A stretch of 64,000 nt of DNA from Limnobacter sp. (GCA_029866125.1 JARWZZ010000007.1:495055-559054), one strand, 5' to 3'; counted from the first letter of the stretch, positions 45,462-54,538 are shown. Notes: generated by a model not told the origin, from the sequence alone. Translations and numbers: made by a program.

Positions 45462-46844
45462 ATGACAATCGAAGTCAAAGTGCCGGATATTGGTGATTTC
45501 GCCGAAGTTGAAATCATTGAAGTGCTGGTGAAAGTGGGCGACCGTGTGGCGGTGGAGCAATCCGTCATCACGGTTGAGTCTGACAAAGCCAGTATGGAAA
45601 TTCCCAGCCCGGCCGCTGGGGTTATTAAAGAACTGAAAGTGAAAATGGGCGACAAAGTGGCGGAAGGCACTTTGATGATGGTACTGGAAGCGGATGGTGG
45701 CGACGCAGTTGCTCCCGTCGCTCCGGTTGCCACGCCTGCTGCCTCTGCACCTGTGGCGTCGGCTTCAGCGCCAACCCCAAAGGCTGAGCCGACAGAGCTT
45801 AAAGCACCTGTTGCCGCTGTTGCTGAGACTGCAGCACCCGCTCAAGCTGCGAGTTTAAACCGCACACCGCCCGTGCCTGTGGAATTGCACGACCCCACAG
45901 CCAGCCATGTGGTTAAGCCGCATGCAAGCCCATCGGTCCGCATGTTTTCGCGTGAACTGGGTGTGGACCTGCATTTGGTGCGGGGTACTGGCCCCAAGCA
46001 ACGGATAACGAAGGAAGATGTACAAAACTTTGTTAAAAATGCGGTTGCTGTTTCGCTGACCGCACCGGTTGCCGGCGCATCGAAGTCAGCTGGCACTGGC
46101 GGTGGCATGGATGTATTGCCATGGCCGAAAGTGGATTTTGCCAAGTTTGGCGAAATTGAAGAGCTTGAACTGTCGCGCATTAAAAAGCTGTCTGGCCCCA
46201 ACTTGCATCGCAACTGGGTCATGATTCCTCACGTCACTCAGTTTGACGAAGCGGACATCACCGACCTAGAGCAGTTCCGCAAGGACACCAACACCTCCAT
46301 GGCCAAGCAGGGTGTTAAAACCACCATGTTGGCTTTCGTCATCAAGGCGTGTGTGGCGGTGTTGAAAAAGTACCCAGCGTTCAACAGCTCATTGAGCGAG
46401 AACGGCGACAAGCTGATTCTCAAGAAGTTTTACAACATTGGTTTTGCGGCAGACACACCCAACGGGCTTGTGGTGCCAGTGGTTAAAAATGCCGACAAAA
46501 AGGGCGTTGCCGAAATTGCCAAAGAGCTCGGTGACCTGGCCGCATTGGCCCGCGATGGCAAGTTGAAAGGTGGTGACATGCAAGGTGCCACATTCACTAT
46601 ATCCTCATTGGGTGGTGTGGGCGGTACAAGCTTTACGCCCATTATTAATGCGCCTGAAGTGGCTATTTTGGGCCTGTCCAAGTCGCAAATTAAACCTGTT
46701 TGGGATGGCAATGCTTTTGTTCCACGTTTGATGTTGCCATTGTCCCTGTCCTATGACCACCGAGTGGTTGATGGCGCGCAGGCCGCGAAGTTCACAACCG
46801 AGTTGGCTGAAGTGTTGGCCGACATGCGTCGCGTCTTGCTGTAA
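45462..46844 (+). CDS. aceF: Dihydrolipoamide acetyltransferase (E2)
   Basis: A 460-residue E2 with one lipoyl domain (lipoyl Lys42 in ESDKASM), an Ala/Pro-rich linker (about 80-145), an E3/E1-binding domain (about 155-195, [17 protein letters not shown]), and the catalytic acetyltransferase domain ending in [16 protein letters not shown]. coli AceF has three lipoyl domains. The ATG at 45462 follows GAGAGGG; an upstream ATG at 45441 is the alternative and would add seven residues. Confidence 0.96.
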   Translation: MTIEVKVPDIGDFAEVEIIEVLVKVGDRVAVEQSVITVESDKASMEIPSPAAGVIKELKVKMGDKVAEGTLMMVLEADGGDAVAPVAPVATPAASAPVASASAPTPKAEPTELKAPVAAVAETAAPAQAASLNRTPPVPVELHDPTASHVVKPHASPSVRMFSRELGVDLHLVRGTGPKQRITKEDVQNFVKNAVAVSLTAPVAGASKSAGTGGGMDVLPWPKVDFAKFGEIEELELSRIKKLSGPNLHRNWVMIPHVTQFDEADITDLEQFRKDTNTSMAKQGVKTTMLAFVIKACVAVLKKYPAFNSSLSENGDKLILKKFYNIGFAADTPNGLVVPVVKNADKKGVAEIAKELGDLAALARDGKLKGGDMQGATFTISSLGGVGGTSFTPIINAPEVAILGLSKSQIKPVWDGNAFVPRLMLPLSLSYDHRVVDGAQAAKFTTELAEVLADMRRVLL

Positions 46845-46853
46845 GGGGGCATC

Positions 46854-48656
46854 ATGAAATTATTGGTTCCAGACATCGGCGATTTCGCCGAAGTGGAAAT
46901 TATCGAGGTGTTGGTGAAAGTAGGCGACACAGTGAGTAAGGAGCAATCCCTAATCACCGTGGAATCAGACAAAGCCAGTATGGAAATTCCAGCTGCTGAG
47001 GCTGGTGTAATCACCGAAATGTTGGTCAAGGTGGGCGACAAAATAGCCGAAGGCGCAGCGATGTGTGTCATCGAACCAGCGGCTGGTTCCAGTGCGGCTG
47101 CATCGGTCGCCCCGGATGCTTCCCCTGCGTCGGCAGCACCTGCAGCAGTTACTTCTGCTTCAGTTACGCCCGCTTCGGTAAATGCCGAAAATTCAGCCCC
47201 AGTCCTAGCTTCCGTTGCTGCTTCAAGCTACACCGGTACTGTAGACGAAACCTGTCAACTGCTGGTGTTGGGCGCTGGCCCCGGTGGTTACTCTGCGGCA
47301 TTCCGCGCGGCGGATTTGGGCATGCAAACTGTGCTCATCGAGCGTTACTCCACCTTAGGTGGCGTGTGTTTGAATGTGGGTTGCATTCCCTCCAAAGCAT
47401 TGTTGCACACAGCGCAAGTATTGGAAGAAGCGCAGCACATGGGCGCCCACGGCATTTCATTCGCAGCGCCCGCCATTGATTTGGACAAACTGCGTGCCCA
47501 CAAGGCAGGCGTGGTTGGCAAACTCACGGGTGGTTTGGCTGGCATGGCCAAGGGCCGCAAGGTCAAAGTGGTGCACGGCATGGGGCAATTTGTTTCGCCC
47601 AACCATGTGGAAGTGACTGCGGAGGACGGCACCAAAAAAGTCATTCAGTTTGAAAAGGCAATCATTGCCGCAGGTTCACAGCCAGTGCACTTGCCATTCA
47701 TTCCGAAGGACCCACGTATTGTCGATTCAACCGGCGCACTGGAATTGCCATTGATTCCCAAACGCATGTTGATCATCGGCGGTGGCATCATCGGGCTTGA
47801 AATGGCCACAGTGTATTCCGCATTGGGTGCACGCTTGGACGTGGTCGAAATGATGGACGGCTTGATGCAAGGCGCCGACAAAGATTTAGTCAAAGTTTGG
47901 CAAAAGAAAAACGCCCCGCGTTTTGACAACATCATGATGAAAACACGCACTGTGGGTGTTGAAGCCAAACCCGAAGGCATTTTGGTTAGCTTTGAAGGTG
48001 AACAAGCCCCCAAAGAGCCCCAGTTGTATGACTTGGTGCTTTGCTCAGTAGGCCGAACACCGAATGGCAAAAAAATTGGTGCTGAAAACGCAGGCGTTCA
48101 GGTCACAGACCGTGGCTTTATTCCCGTGGACAAGCAGCTGCGCACCAACGTACCGCACATTTTTGCAATTGGTGATGTAGTGGGCCAACCCATGCTGGCG
48201 CACAAAGCCGTGCATGAAGGCCATGTGGCGGCTGAAGCTGCCCATGGTGAAAAGTCTTACTTTGACGCGCATGTGATTCCAAGCGTGGCTTACACCCACC
48301 CCGAAGTGGCTTGGGTTGGCCTGACTGAAGACCAAGCCAAAGACCAAGGCGTGAAAATCGGCAAGGCCGTGTTTCCATGGGCGGCATCCGGTCGCGCTAT
48401 TGCAAACGGAGCGGATGAAGGCTTCACAAAACTGATTTTTGACGAAAACACTCACCGCATTATTGGTGGTGGCATTGTCGGAACCAATGCTGGCGACCTT
48501 ATTGGTGAAATTTGTTTGGCAGTGGAAATGGGCGCAGATGCAGCCGACATCGGCAAAACCATTCACCCACACCCCACCTTGTGTGAGAGCGTGGGCATGG
48601 CTGCCGAAATTTTTGAAGGGGTGTGTACAGACGTACCGCCAGCACGCAAAAAGTAA
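46854..48656 (+). CDS. lpdA: Dihydrolipoyl dehydrogenase (E3) with N-terminal lipoyl domain
   Basis: A 600-residue E3. Residues 1-80 are a lipoyl domain (Lys40) nearly identical in wording to that of AceF; an Ala/Pro/Ser linker (about 80-130) follows. The flavoprotein part has the FAD loop GAGPGGYSAA, redox disulfide GGVCLNVGCIPSK, NAD loop IIGGGIIGLEMAT and the C-terminal HPHPTLCE with the catalytic His-Glu. Lipoyl-bearing E3 is usual for several betaproteobacteria. It ends the operon with a strong terminator. Confidence 0.97.
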   Translation: MKLLVPDIGDFAEVEIIEVLVKVGDTVSKEQSLITVESDKASMEIPAAEAGVITEMLVKVGDKIAEGAAMCVIEPAAGSSAAASVAPDASPASAAPAAVTSASVTPASVNAENSAPVLASVAASSYTGTVDETCQLLVLGAGPGGYSAAFRAADLGMQTVLIERYSTLGGVCLNVGCIPSKALLHTAQVLEEAQHMGAHGISFAAPAIDLDKLRAHKAGVVGKLTGGLAGMAKGRKVKVVHGMGQFVSPNHVEVTAEDGTKKVIQFEKAIIAAGSQPVHLPFIPKDPRIVDSTGALELPLIPKRMLIIGGGIIGLEMATVYSALGARLDVVEMMDGLMQGADKDLVKVWQKKNAPRFDNIMMKTRTVGVEAKPEGILVSFEGEQAPKEPQLYDLVLCSVGRTPNGKKIGAENAGVQVTDRGFIPVDKQLRTNVPHIFAIGDVVGQPMLAHKAVHEGHVAAEAAHGEKSYFDAHVIPSVAYTHPEVAWVGLTEDQAKDQGVKIGKAVFPWAASGRAIANGADEGFTKLIFDENTHRIIGGGIVGTNAGDLIGEICLAVEMGADAADIGKTIHPHPTLCESVGMAAEIFEGVCTDVPPARKK

Positions 48657-48696
48657 AGCTTGTGAAGTAAAGCCGCACTAGAAGCAGCAATCAAAG

Positions 48697-48725
48697 CCGC
48701 AGTCCAAAAGACTGCGGTTTTTTAT
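48697..48725 (+). terminator. Intrinsic terminator after lpdA
   Basis: CCGCAGTC and GACTGCGG pair perfectly around CAAAA, followed by seven T. The T-run overlaps the stop codon (48722-48724) of the convergent small membrane protein gene. Confidence 0.92.
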
Positions 48726-49006
48726 TTGAGTGATGTTTTATGCATATTCCACTTATGGGCGATGATTGCACCAAGTGCGATACTGAAGATTAAAACAACG
48801 AGGAAATGAATAAACCACATCAAGTCTTGTAAGCCGTCCTGACTCGTTATCCATTCATGCTGTATTAGATGTGACCAAACCGACCTAGGCACAGGAAGTC
48901 GCAGCGTTGGAAATTGAATCCACACACTCGCACCTAAAATGGCCAATATTAGGCTGGCAGCGAAGATTTTCAGCGATCTCAATTTACGAGACTCTAACAA
49001 TGGCAT
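48722..49006 (-). CDS. Small two-helix membrane protein, candidate immunity protein
   Basis: I do not recognise this 94-residue protein. It has two hydrophobic helices, about residues 14-30 and 63-83, joined by a loop of about 32 residues (FPTLRLPVPRSVWSHLIQ and on) and ending in a basic tail (HKWNMHKTSLK). By the positive-inside rule both ends are cytoplasmic and the loop faces the periplasm. Its start lies inside the end of the DUF2778 gene (23-base overlap), so the two are translated together. A small membrane or periplasmic protein right after a peptidoglycan toxin is the usual layout for immunity. The ATG at 49006 is preferred; a TTG at 49033 is possible. Confidence 0.65.
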   Translation of the reverse strand: MPLLESRKLRSLKIFAASLILAILGASVWIQFPTLRLPVPRSVWSHLIQHEWITSQDGLQDLMWFIHFLVVLIFSIALGAIIAHKWNMHKTSLK

Positions 49007-49439
49007 AAGCTTTGAGTCCGTTTGCAGTAACAACTACCGGAGTTTGTGATTTAAGTATCTGATGTATGATTTGATAATCTGATGTCGAAACTACAGTGAT
49101 ACAACCAAGGCTAATTCCACCATCTCCCGCGGGATGTAATCTAAACTGACCACGAGTGATTCCGTTGCATTTTGTGTAGTCGTCAATATTTTCATCCACA
49201 GCATAAAGTGCAAACCAGTCTCCCTTTTGAGTCAAGTATGCAGCCATTTTTTGAAGCGTTCCGCTCACCCTGTCTACCACGTAGTATTTTCCAACAGGAA
49301 TAGGGCCTGAGTTTGGAGTGCATTGTTTAGATTTTTGATTAATGTTTTCCTCAAAGCCAGAAAAAGCTAAAAACGATTGATTTCCGACCTTGAATCGGCT
49401 TTCAAGTTTTCCGTTTAGCTTGTATGTACATTCAAGCAT
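48984..49439 (-). CDS. DUF2778 / Tlde1-type peptidoglycan L,D-transpeptidase-like protein
   Basis: A 151-residue protein. Residues 26-57 hold the DUF2778 head (FSGFE, then SGPIPVGKYYVVDR). The catalytic block has His102 in FRLHP and SLGC at 110-113 with Cys113 followed by ITV, the His/Ser-x-Gly-Cys layout of L,D-transpeptidases. Tlde1 proteins of this family are type VI secretion effectors that cut or exchange D-amino acids in peptidoglycan tetrapeptides. As in those effectors, no signal peptide is present. The start at 49439 has GGGAAAAAA upstream. The gene is A+T-rich against its neighbours (hand counts: 19 and 24 G+C in two 60-base lines, versus 32 in a line of lpdA), which suggests transfer. 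No type VI gene is in the window. Confidence 0.8.
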   Translation of the reverse strand: MLECTYKLNGKLESRFKVGNQSFLAFSGFEENINQKSKQCTPNSGPIPVGKYYVVDRVSGTLQKMAAYLTQKGDWFALYAVDENIDDYTKCNGITRGQFRLHPAGDGGISLGCITVVSTSDYQIIHQILKSQTPVVVTANGLKAYAIVRVS

Positions 49440-49545
49440 TTTTTTCCCAAAGCACTGAAAATACTTCAAATGCTTGGCGAATCAAATCGAGTGAATGTTT
49501 CATACCTCGATCAAGTTAACTAGCCTATCTCACAGCTTCACCACT

Positions 49546-50550
49546 TCACCCCAACACCCTCACCAACCCCTCACCCTTCAACCAAGCAGCCAACCCTTCA
49601 GCCACCCCGCTGGTAAAAGCTTCAATCACCGGCCCGGCAATAAAACCCAAATGCGGTGTTAGTAGCAAATTGGGGCATGCCCTTAATGCATCGCCGGAAG
49701 GAAGAGGTTCAGCGTCATACACGTCCAAGGCAGCTTGCCCAATTATGCCTTTGTGCAAAGCATCAACCAAATCCGCCGTCACCACCAATGCGGATCGGGA
49801 TGTATTCACCAAAATCGAATCTTTGCGCATCAATGCCAAACGCTCTGCATTCATCAAACCTTTGGTGGTTGCCGCAGGGACCAAGTGCAATGACACTATT
49901 TTTGAGCGTTGCAAAAGCTCGTCCAGTTCAACAAACTCCGCACCTGCTGCATTGGCGCGGGCCGCCGTCATGTTGGGGCTCCACGTCAGCACCTTCATGC
50001 CAAACGCTTGGCCAAATCGGGCCACTCGGCCGCCAATTTCACCCAAGCCCACAACGCCCAGGGTTTCACCTTTTAGCACCGGCAGTAAGGAATTTCCGTC
50101 GCGCCATGCTCCATTCATCAGCAGCTTGTTCTGCTCTACCACGCGTTTGTGGGCAGCCATAATTAAAGCCCAAGTCAATTCAGCAGTGCTGTCTTTTGAC
50201 GGGCCCCATTCAGTGTGGCAAATGGGAATGTTGCGGGCATGCAAAGCATCTGTATCCAGCGCCGCGTTGCGGGTGCCAGTAAACATCACAAACTTCAAGC
50301 GTGGCAGTTTGGCAATCAGGTCTGCTTTGAACGGGGTTCGGTCCCTCATCAATACAATGGCGTCTGCGTCCTCCAGGGCGGCAAAAAGAGTGTCACCTGA
50401 AAGCTTTTCGGTGTAAATTTTTACATCCGCCAGCGCCGCAACTTCGCTCCAGTCGGTCTGCGCACCTTTTGAAGTTTCCAGTCCGGTTTCAAATGCCGAT
50501 TTGAACGCCATTTCGTAGTCGTCCAACACAACCACTTTTTGCTTGCTCAT
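49546..50550 (-). CDS. D-2-hydroxyacid dehydrogenase family protein
   Basis: A 334-residue NAD-dependent dehydrogenase of the phosphoglycerate/glyoxylate reductase class. NAD loop GLGEIGGRVARFG, then the catalytic Arg (VNTSRSALV), Glu (DVYDAEPLP) and His (LTPHLGF). The substrate is not fixed by sequence. Start at 50550 with GCAGGAG; it ends in a C-rich stretch that codes for the last residues. It is divergent from the Bug-family gene with 169 bases between. Confidence 0.88.
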   Translation of the reverse strand: MSKQKVVVLDDYEMAFKSAFETGLETSKGAQTDWSEVAALADVKIYTEKLSGDTLFAALEDADAIVLMRDRTPFKADLIAKLPRLKFVMFTGTRNAALDTDALHARNIPICHTEWGPSKDSTAELTWALIMAAHKRVVEQNKLLMNGAWRDGNSLLPVLKGETLGVVGLGEIGGRVARFGQAFGMKVLTWSPNMTAARANAAGAEFVELDELLQRSKIVSLHLVPAATTKGLMNAERLALMRKDSILVNTSRSALVVTADLVDALHKGIIGQAALDVYDAEPLPSGDALRACPNLLLTPHLGFIAGPVIEAFTSGVAEGLAAWLKGEGLVRVLG

Positions 50551-50719
50551 GAGTATCTCCTGCTTCAATTTTGTATCTCAGTTTAAGCCAGAACACATTA
50601 CCCGCCTAAAGCCGAAATCCCGCCTGCCTGAAACCTTTGCTCAGTAGTTTCCCTAGACACGTGTTTGCGTCAATCTTGTTATGCTCTGCTCAGAATTAAA
50701 CAAACAGAGAGGTAACAGG

Positions 50720-51697
50720 ATGTTGAAGAAATTTCTTGCCACAGGTCTAGCCGCAGGTGTGCTCACAAGCCTTGCTTTAAGCACTGGCGCCGCTTTCGCT
50801 GCTGAATGGCCTACTCAAAAGCCTATCCGATTGATTTCCGTGTTTCCACCGGGCGGGTCGGTTGACCAAGTGGCTCGTGTTCTGGCCCCCGCACTGCAAG
50901 CTGGTTTGAAGCAAACCGTGGTGGTAGAAAACGTGGCGGGTGCCTCAGGCATGATCGGCACGGCCGCTGTGGCCAAAGCCGATCCAGACGGCTACACCTT
51001 TGGCGTGGTGTTTGACACGCATGCCGTCAACCCAGCTTTGAAAGAAAAGATGGCCTTCGACACCCGCAACGATTTGGTCACCATCACTTTGGTGGGCACT
51101 TCCCCCATGGTTTTGGCGGCAGCAAAAAATGCGGGAATCACCAGCTTCAGCCAGTTGATTGAAGCTTCGAAAGCCAAAAAGCCTCAAACTTTTGGCTCAA
51201 TTGGTACAGGCAGCCTAGGTCATTTGGCCATGGCATCTTTGGCTCAAAAAGCAGGATATGACTGGACCCACGTTCCCTACAAAGGCGGTGGCCCCTTGAT
51301 GCAAGACGCCATTGGTGGTCATGTACCTTTGTCTGTCGGTTCGCTGTTTTTGGTCAAGCCTCATGCGGATGCGGGTAACGTAATTCCTTTGGCGGTCACC
51401 ACAACAAAGCGGTCTAAAGACATGCCCAATGTGCCGACCATTGCCGAAAGTGGTTTCCCAGGGTTTGAAGCGCCAGCTTGGTGGGCTGTCATTGCCCCGG
51501 CCAAAACACCCCCAGCAATCATTGCCCGTGTGCATCAAGAAATTGCAGCCGCATTAAAATCCCCAGCCATTGCCAAGCGCTTGGACGAGCAGGGCATTGA
51601 CATCATTGGTGGTGACCCTGCCTACGCCAAAGACTTCGTTGAAAAGCAAATGGGCATTTGGGGCAAGTTCGTGACCGACAACAAAATCAAGGATTAA
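50720..51697 (+). CDS. Bug-family (TctC-like) periplasmic binding protein
   Basis: A 325-residue exported solute-binding protein. A signal peptide of about 27 residues (MLKKFLATGLAAG to GAAFA) precedes WPTQKPIRLISVFPPGGSVDQVAR, the Bug signature. Later motifs VPYKGGGPLMQDAIGGHVPL and NVPTIAESGFPGF are also typical. Such proteins bind small carboxylic acids, and many are orphans without the TctAB membrane genes, as here. The ATG at 50720 follows GAGAGG. A CMD-like gene follows after 2 bases. Confidence 0.93.
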   Translation: MLKKFLATGLAAGVLTSLALSTGAAFAAEWPTQKPIRLISVFPPGGSVDQVARVLAPALQAGLKQTVVVENVAGASGMIGTAAVAKADPDGYTFGVVFDTHAVNPALKEKMAFDTRNDLVTITLVGTSPMVLAAAKNAGITSFSQLIEASKAKKPQTFGSIGTGSLGHLAMASLAQKAGYDWTHVPYKGGGPLMQDAIGGHVPLSVGSLFLVKPHADAGNVIPLAVTTTKRSKDMPNVPTIAESGFPGFEAPAWWAVIAPAKTPPAIIARVHQEIAAALKSPAIAKRLDEQGIDIIGGDPAYAKDFVEKQMGIWGKFVTDNKIKD

Positions 51698-51699
51698 TT

Positions 51700-52242
51700 T
51701 TGGTTTCGAGAATTGTTCCTTATCAGCCGCTGGACTTGCAAGAGCCAGCGGATCTGGTCTCGGCCATCCGGCAGCGTCGTGGTGGCCAGCTCATTAACTT
51801 GGACCGGATGTTGTTGCACAGCATTCCCTTCGCAAAAGGCTGGAATGCCTTTCTGAAGGAGGTTCGCGAGAACCTGCACATGGACGCGCAGTTGCGTGAG
51901 TTGTCCATCTGCGTGGTGGCTGTGCTCAACGGCGCAGACTATGAGTTTATGCACCATGCACCTGTGTATGTGGCTGCAGGTGGGCCTCAAGCGCGCATGG
52001 ACATGTTGCGTAAATTGGGTACCCATGAATTTGATGCTGCTGCCTACACCGACATCGAAAACGAGGTGATTGAGCTGACCAAGGCAATGACATTGTCGGT
52101 CAAGGTGCCCGAATCAATCATGACCTCGCTGCAAGCCCAACTTGGAAATTCCCAGTTGGTGGAGTTGGTGGGGGTTATTGCGACATACAACATGGTGTCC
52201 CGTTTTTTGGTGGCTTTGCAGGTTACGCCTGAGGGTCATTAA
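51700..52242 (+). CDS. Carboxymuconolactone decarboxylase-like (AhpD-fold) protein
   Basis: A 180-residue all-helical protein resembling the CMD/AhpD fold, from LHSIPFAKGWNAFLKEV, LRELSICVVAVLNGADYEFMHHAPV and TYNMVSRFLVAL. The family's redox motif E-x2-C-x3-H reads YEFMHHAPV here and lacks cysteine, so peroxidase or disulfide chemistry is unlikely; a decarboxylase/hydrolase-type role stays open. The start is TTG at 51700 after CAAGGA, two bases after the Bug gene, so the pair is coupled. Confidence 0.8.
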   Translation: MVSRIVPYQPLDLQEPADLVSAIRQRRGGQLINLDRMLLHSIPFAKGWNAFLKEVRENLHMDAQLRELSICVVAVLNGADYEFMHHAPVYVAAGGPQARMDMLRKLGTHEFDAAAYTDIENEVIELTKAMTLSVKVPESIMTSLQAQLGNSQLVELVGVIATYNMVSRFLVALQVTPEGH

Positions 52243-52341
52243 ACAAGGTTGGAGTCACCTTGCGTCGCAATAAGGCCACCACCCAGTCCCAACTTCTGAG
52301 ACAATTCCGTCCTCAAATAGATTTTGCAGGACGCCTTAAAT

Positions 52342-52995
52342 ATGGACGCAACTCAGCTTAAAAAGTTGGTGGCACAAGCCGCTATGCAATATGTTCAGCC
52401 CAATACCATTTTGGGTGTGGGCACCGGGTCTACAGTGGATTGCTTCATTGATGCATTGGCAGAGTCGGGTATCCAACTCACAGGCGCGGTGTCGTCTTCT
52501 ATTCGTTCCGAGAAAAAGCTCAGGGAAATAGGAGTCACCATTGTCGACTTGAACGATGTGGCGGGCTTGGCTTTGTATGTGGATGGCGCTGACGAGATCG
52601 ACCCTGCATTCAACTTGGTCAAGGGTGGCGGTGGTGCTTTAACCCGCGAGAAGATCGTTGCTGATGCGTCTGCCAAGTTTGTGTGTATCGCTGATGAAAG
52701 TAAGCTGGTAAGCACTCTGGGTGCATTCCCGCTGCCGGTTGAGGTATTGCCAATGGCCCGTGAACTGGTTGCCCGCAAGCTGACCAAGCTGGGTGGTACA
52801 GTGAAACTGCGTGAGGGTTTTATCACAGACAACGGCAATGTTATTTTGGACGTACATGGTCTAAAAATTACCGACCCCAAAGCCATAGAAGCTGAAATTA
52901 ACCACTGGCCAGGCGTTGTAACCAATGGCTTGTTTGCGTTGAGGCCCGCCGATGTGTGCCTAATTGGTGGTCAGAACGGTGTTAGAACCCTATAA
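52342..52995 (+). CDS. rpiA: Ribose-5-phosphate isomerase A
   Basis: A 217-residue enzyme of the pentose phosphate pathway. Motifs: [24 protein letters not shown] with the catalytic Asp, [14 protein letters not shown], and the end [18 protein letters not shown]. The ATG at 52342 follows GCAGGA. It stands 123 bases before phoU with a palindrome in between. Confidence 0.96.
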   Translation: MDATQLKKLVAQAAMQYVQPNTILGVGTGSTVDCFIDALAESGIQLTGAVSSSIRSEKKLREIGVTIVDLNDVAGLALYVDGADEIDPAFNLVKGGGGALTREKIVADASAKFVCIADESKLVSTLGAFPLPVEVLPMARELVARKLTKLGGTVKLREGFITDNGNVILDVHGLKITDPKAIEAEINHWPGVVTNGLFALRPADVCLIGGQNGVRTL

Positions 52996-53048
52996 ATTGA
53001 CCCGAAATGGTGAGAAGTCAGGAAAATACCGGTTTTATGGCGCTCTTT

Positions 53049-53064
53049 TGACAATAATTTGTCA
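53049..53064. promoter_or_regulatory. Palindrome upstream of phoU
   Basis: TGACAA-TAAT-TTGTCA is a perfect 6+6 dyad. It overlaps a TTGACA box (53048-53053) and is 54 bases before the phoU start. It does not match a Pho box. It may be an operator or chance. Confidence 0.4.
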
Positions 53065-53118
53065 TAATCAAGTGGCATGCTAGATGGTGTTATCAAGCTT
53101 TATTATTCGGGATTTTCA

Positions 53119-53826
53119 ATGACAGAACATACCTCCAAACAATACGACGCAGAACTTGAATCCCTGCGTTCCCGTGTGTTGCAGATGGGCGGCTTGGTGG
53201 AAAACCAAATCGTGTCTGCAATCGAAGGCTTGAATTCAAGTACCGACACCGCGGTATTTAAAGAGGTGATTCGCCGGGAAGCTGAAGTGAATCAGATCGA
53301 AATTGAGATTGATGAGCTTTGCAACCACATTTTGGCGCGTCGCCAACCTGCCGCAATTGACCTGCGTTCAGTGATTGTTGCAATCAAAATGATTCGTGAC
53401 TTGGAGCGCATCGGCGACGAGGCTGAGAAAGTGGCCCGCATGGGCATGAATATCGTCGAAAACGGCAAAAACTTCGTGCCCAAGGTGGACCTGCAAAGCA
53501 TGGCAGCCCATGCAATTGCCATGTTGCGAAAAGTGTTGGATGCCTATGCGCGTGTGAATGCGGTAACTGCAGCCGAGGTGGTTCGCGCCGACTTGGAAGT
53601 GGATGACGAGTTTCGCGCCATTATTCGCCAGCTGATTACTTTCATGATGGAAGATCCACGAACAATTACTCGTTCGATTGAGATTCTATTTATCGCAAAG
53701 GCGATTGAGCGCATTGGCGACCATTCCAAAAACATGTCAGAGCACGTGGTTTACATGGTCCGCGGACGCGATGTGCGTCACAAAGGCGTGGAAGAGATCG
53801 AAGTCGAAGCCGCTTCGGACAATTGA
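53119..53826 (+). CDS. phoU: Phosphate signalling protein PhoU
   Basis: A 235-residue protein of two three-helix bundles. Each bundle has the metal-binding E/DxxxD-type motif: EIEIDELCNHILARRQP and EVDDEFRAIIRQLITFM, followed by IKMIRDLERIGDEAEKVA and FIAKAIERIGDHSKNMSEHVVYM. It curbs the PhoR-PhoB phosphate response together with the Pst transporter. No pst or phoBR gene is in the window. The ATG at 53119 begins the conserved MTEHTSKQYDAEL; a longer frame is unlike PhoU. Confidence 0.95.
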   Translation: MTEHTSKQYDAELESLRSRVLQMGGLVENQIVSAIEGLNSSTDTAVFKEVIRREAEVNQIEIEIDELCNHILARRQPAAIDLRSVIVAIKMIRDLERIGDEAEKVARMGMNIVENGKNFVPKVDLQSMAAHAIAMLRKVLDAYARVNAVTAAEVVRADLEVDDEFRAIIRQLITFMMEDPRTITRSIEILFIAKAIERIGDHSKNMSEHVVYMVRGRDVRHKGVEEIEVEAASDN

Positions 53827-53854
53827 AGCAGTGCAGCGTGAAGGTTTTAAGTTA

Positions 53855-54184
53855 TCAGGGCTCTAACCTGCCCATCAAAATCCATGCAGCCAGTATTTTT
53901 GACAGGCTGCATGCAGACAACGAAGCCACCGTGTAGAAAAACACGCAAGCAATAAAGCCATGGTGTTCCAGCAGGGCACCCATGGCAAAACTGCTTAAAG
54001 TGACAAAAACCCAGCGGCGTAAATAAACCAACAGGTAGTGACGGTGGGCCAAATTGTGGCGCACCGCCGCGGCACGCTGAAACAACTCTTTGGCATTCAC
54101 ATCCCTAAACATCCACTGAAAAGCAAAATACCGGAAGTAAATGCTGTAGTGCGTCGTGGTCGCCGTCGTGTTTTTGCTTTGCAT
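53855..54184 (-). CDS. Small membrane protein of unknown function
   Basis: A 109-residue protein that I do not recognise. A polar N-terminal half rich in aromatic and basic residues (YFRYFAFQWMFRDVNAKELFQRAAAVRHN) precedes two adjacent membrane helices at about 55-72 and 76-97 with a short turn containing LLEHHGF. It lies 48 bases downstream of yggX on the same strand. The ATG at 54184 has GGGGC upstream. Confidence 0.6.
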   Translation of the reverse strand: MQSKNTTATTTHYSIYFRYFAFQWMFRDVNAKELFQRAAAVRHNLAHRHYLLVYLRRWVFVTLSSFAMGALLEHHGFIACVFFYTVASLSACSLSKILAAWILMGRLEP

Positions 54185-54232
54185 AACTGCCCCATCCCAA
54201 AATGAAGGTTGGCGTGGGGCAAGCATTCTGAT

Positions 54233-54505
54233 TTACTGGCTGGGTGGCACGTACCCAACAGCCTTGTCAGCACCTTCACCAAAAAAGTGCTTTTCCATCT
54301 GTTCCATCAGGTACTTACGCGCACGCGCATCGGCCAGACTCAGGCGGTTTTCATTCACCAACATGGTCTGATGCTTCAGCCAATCTGCCCAAGCTTGCTT
54401 GGACACGTTTTCATAAATCTTTTTACCCAATTCGCCGGGGGCTGGTGGAAAATCCAATCCATCAGCCTCAACGCCCAGTTTTACACATTTCACAGTTCTT
54501 GCCAT
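54233..54505 (-). CDS. yggX: Fe(2+)-trafficking / oxidative damage protection protein
   Basis: A 90-residue YggX. It starts [21 protein letters not shown] with the single conserved Cys7, followed by the family segments [23 protein letters not shown] and [14 protein letters not shown]. YggX protects iron-sulfur enzymes from oxidants. CAGGAG precedes the ATG. folA lies 33 bases upstream on the same strand. Confidence 0.96.
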   Translation of the reverse strand: MARTVKCVKLGVEADGLDFPPAPGELGKKIYENVSKQAWADWLKHQTMLVNENRLSLADARARKYLMEQMEKHFFGEGADKAVGYVPPSQ

Positions 54506-54538
54506 CTTTTAAACTCCTGGAAAATCGTTATCTAATTC

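Noticed and set aside
48660..49545. Type VI secretion cluster around the Tlde1-like gene
   Set aside because: No Hcp, VgrG, PAAR, Tss or adaptor gene is present in the window; only the effector/immunity-like pair is seen.
49546..49615. C-rich stretch as a possible regulatory repeat
   Set aside because: It codes for the C-terminus of the 2-hydroxyacid dehydrogenase and shows no regular period.
53040..53090. Pho box upstream of phoU
   Set aside because: TTGTCAT resembles one half site, but no second half lies at the required 11-base distance.
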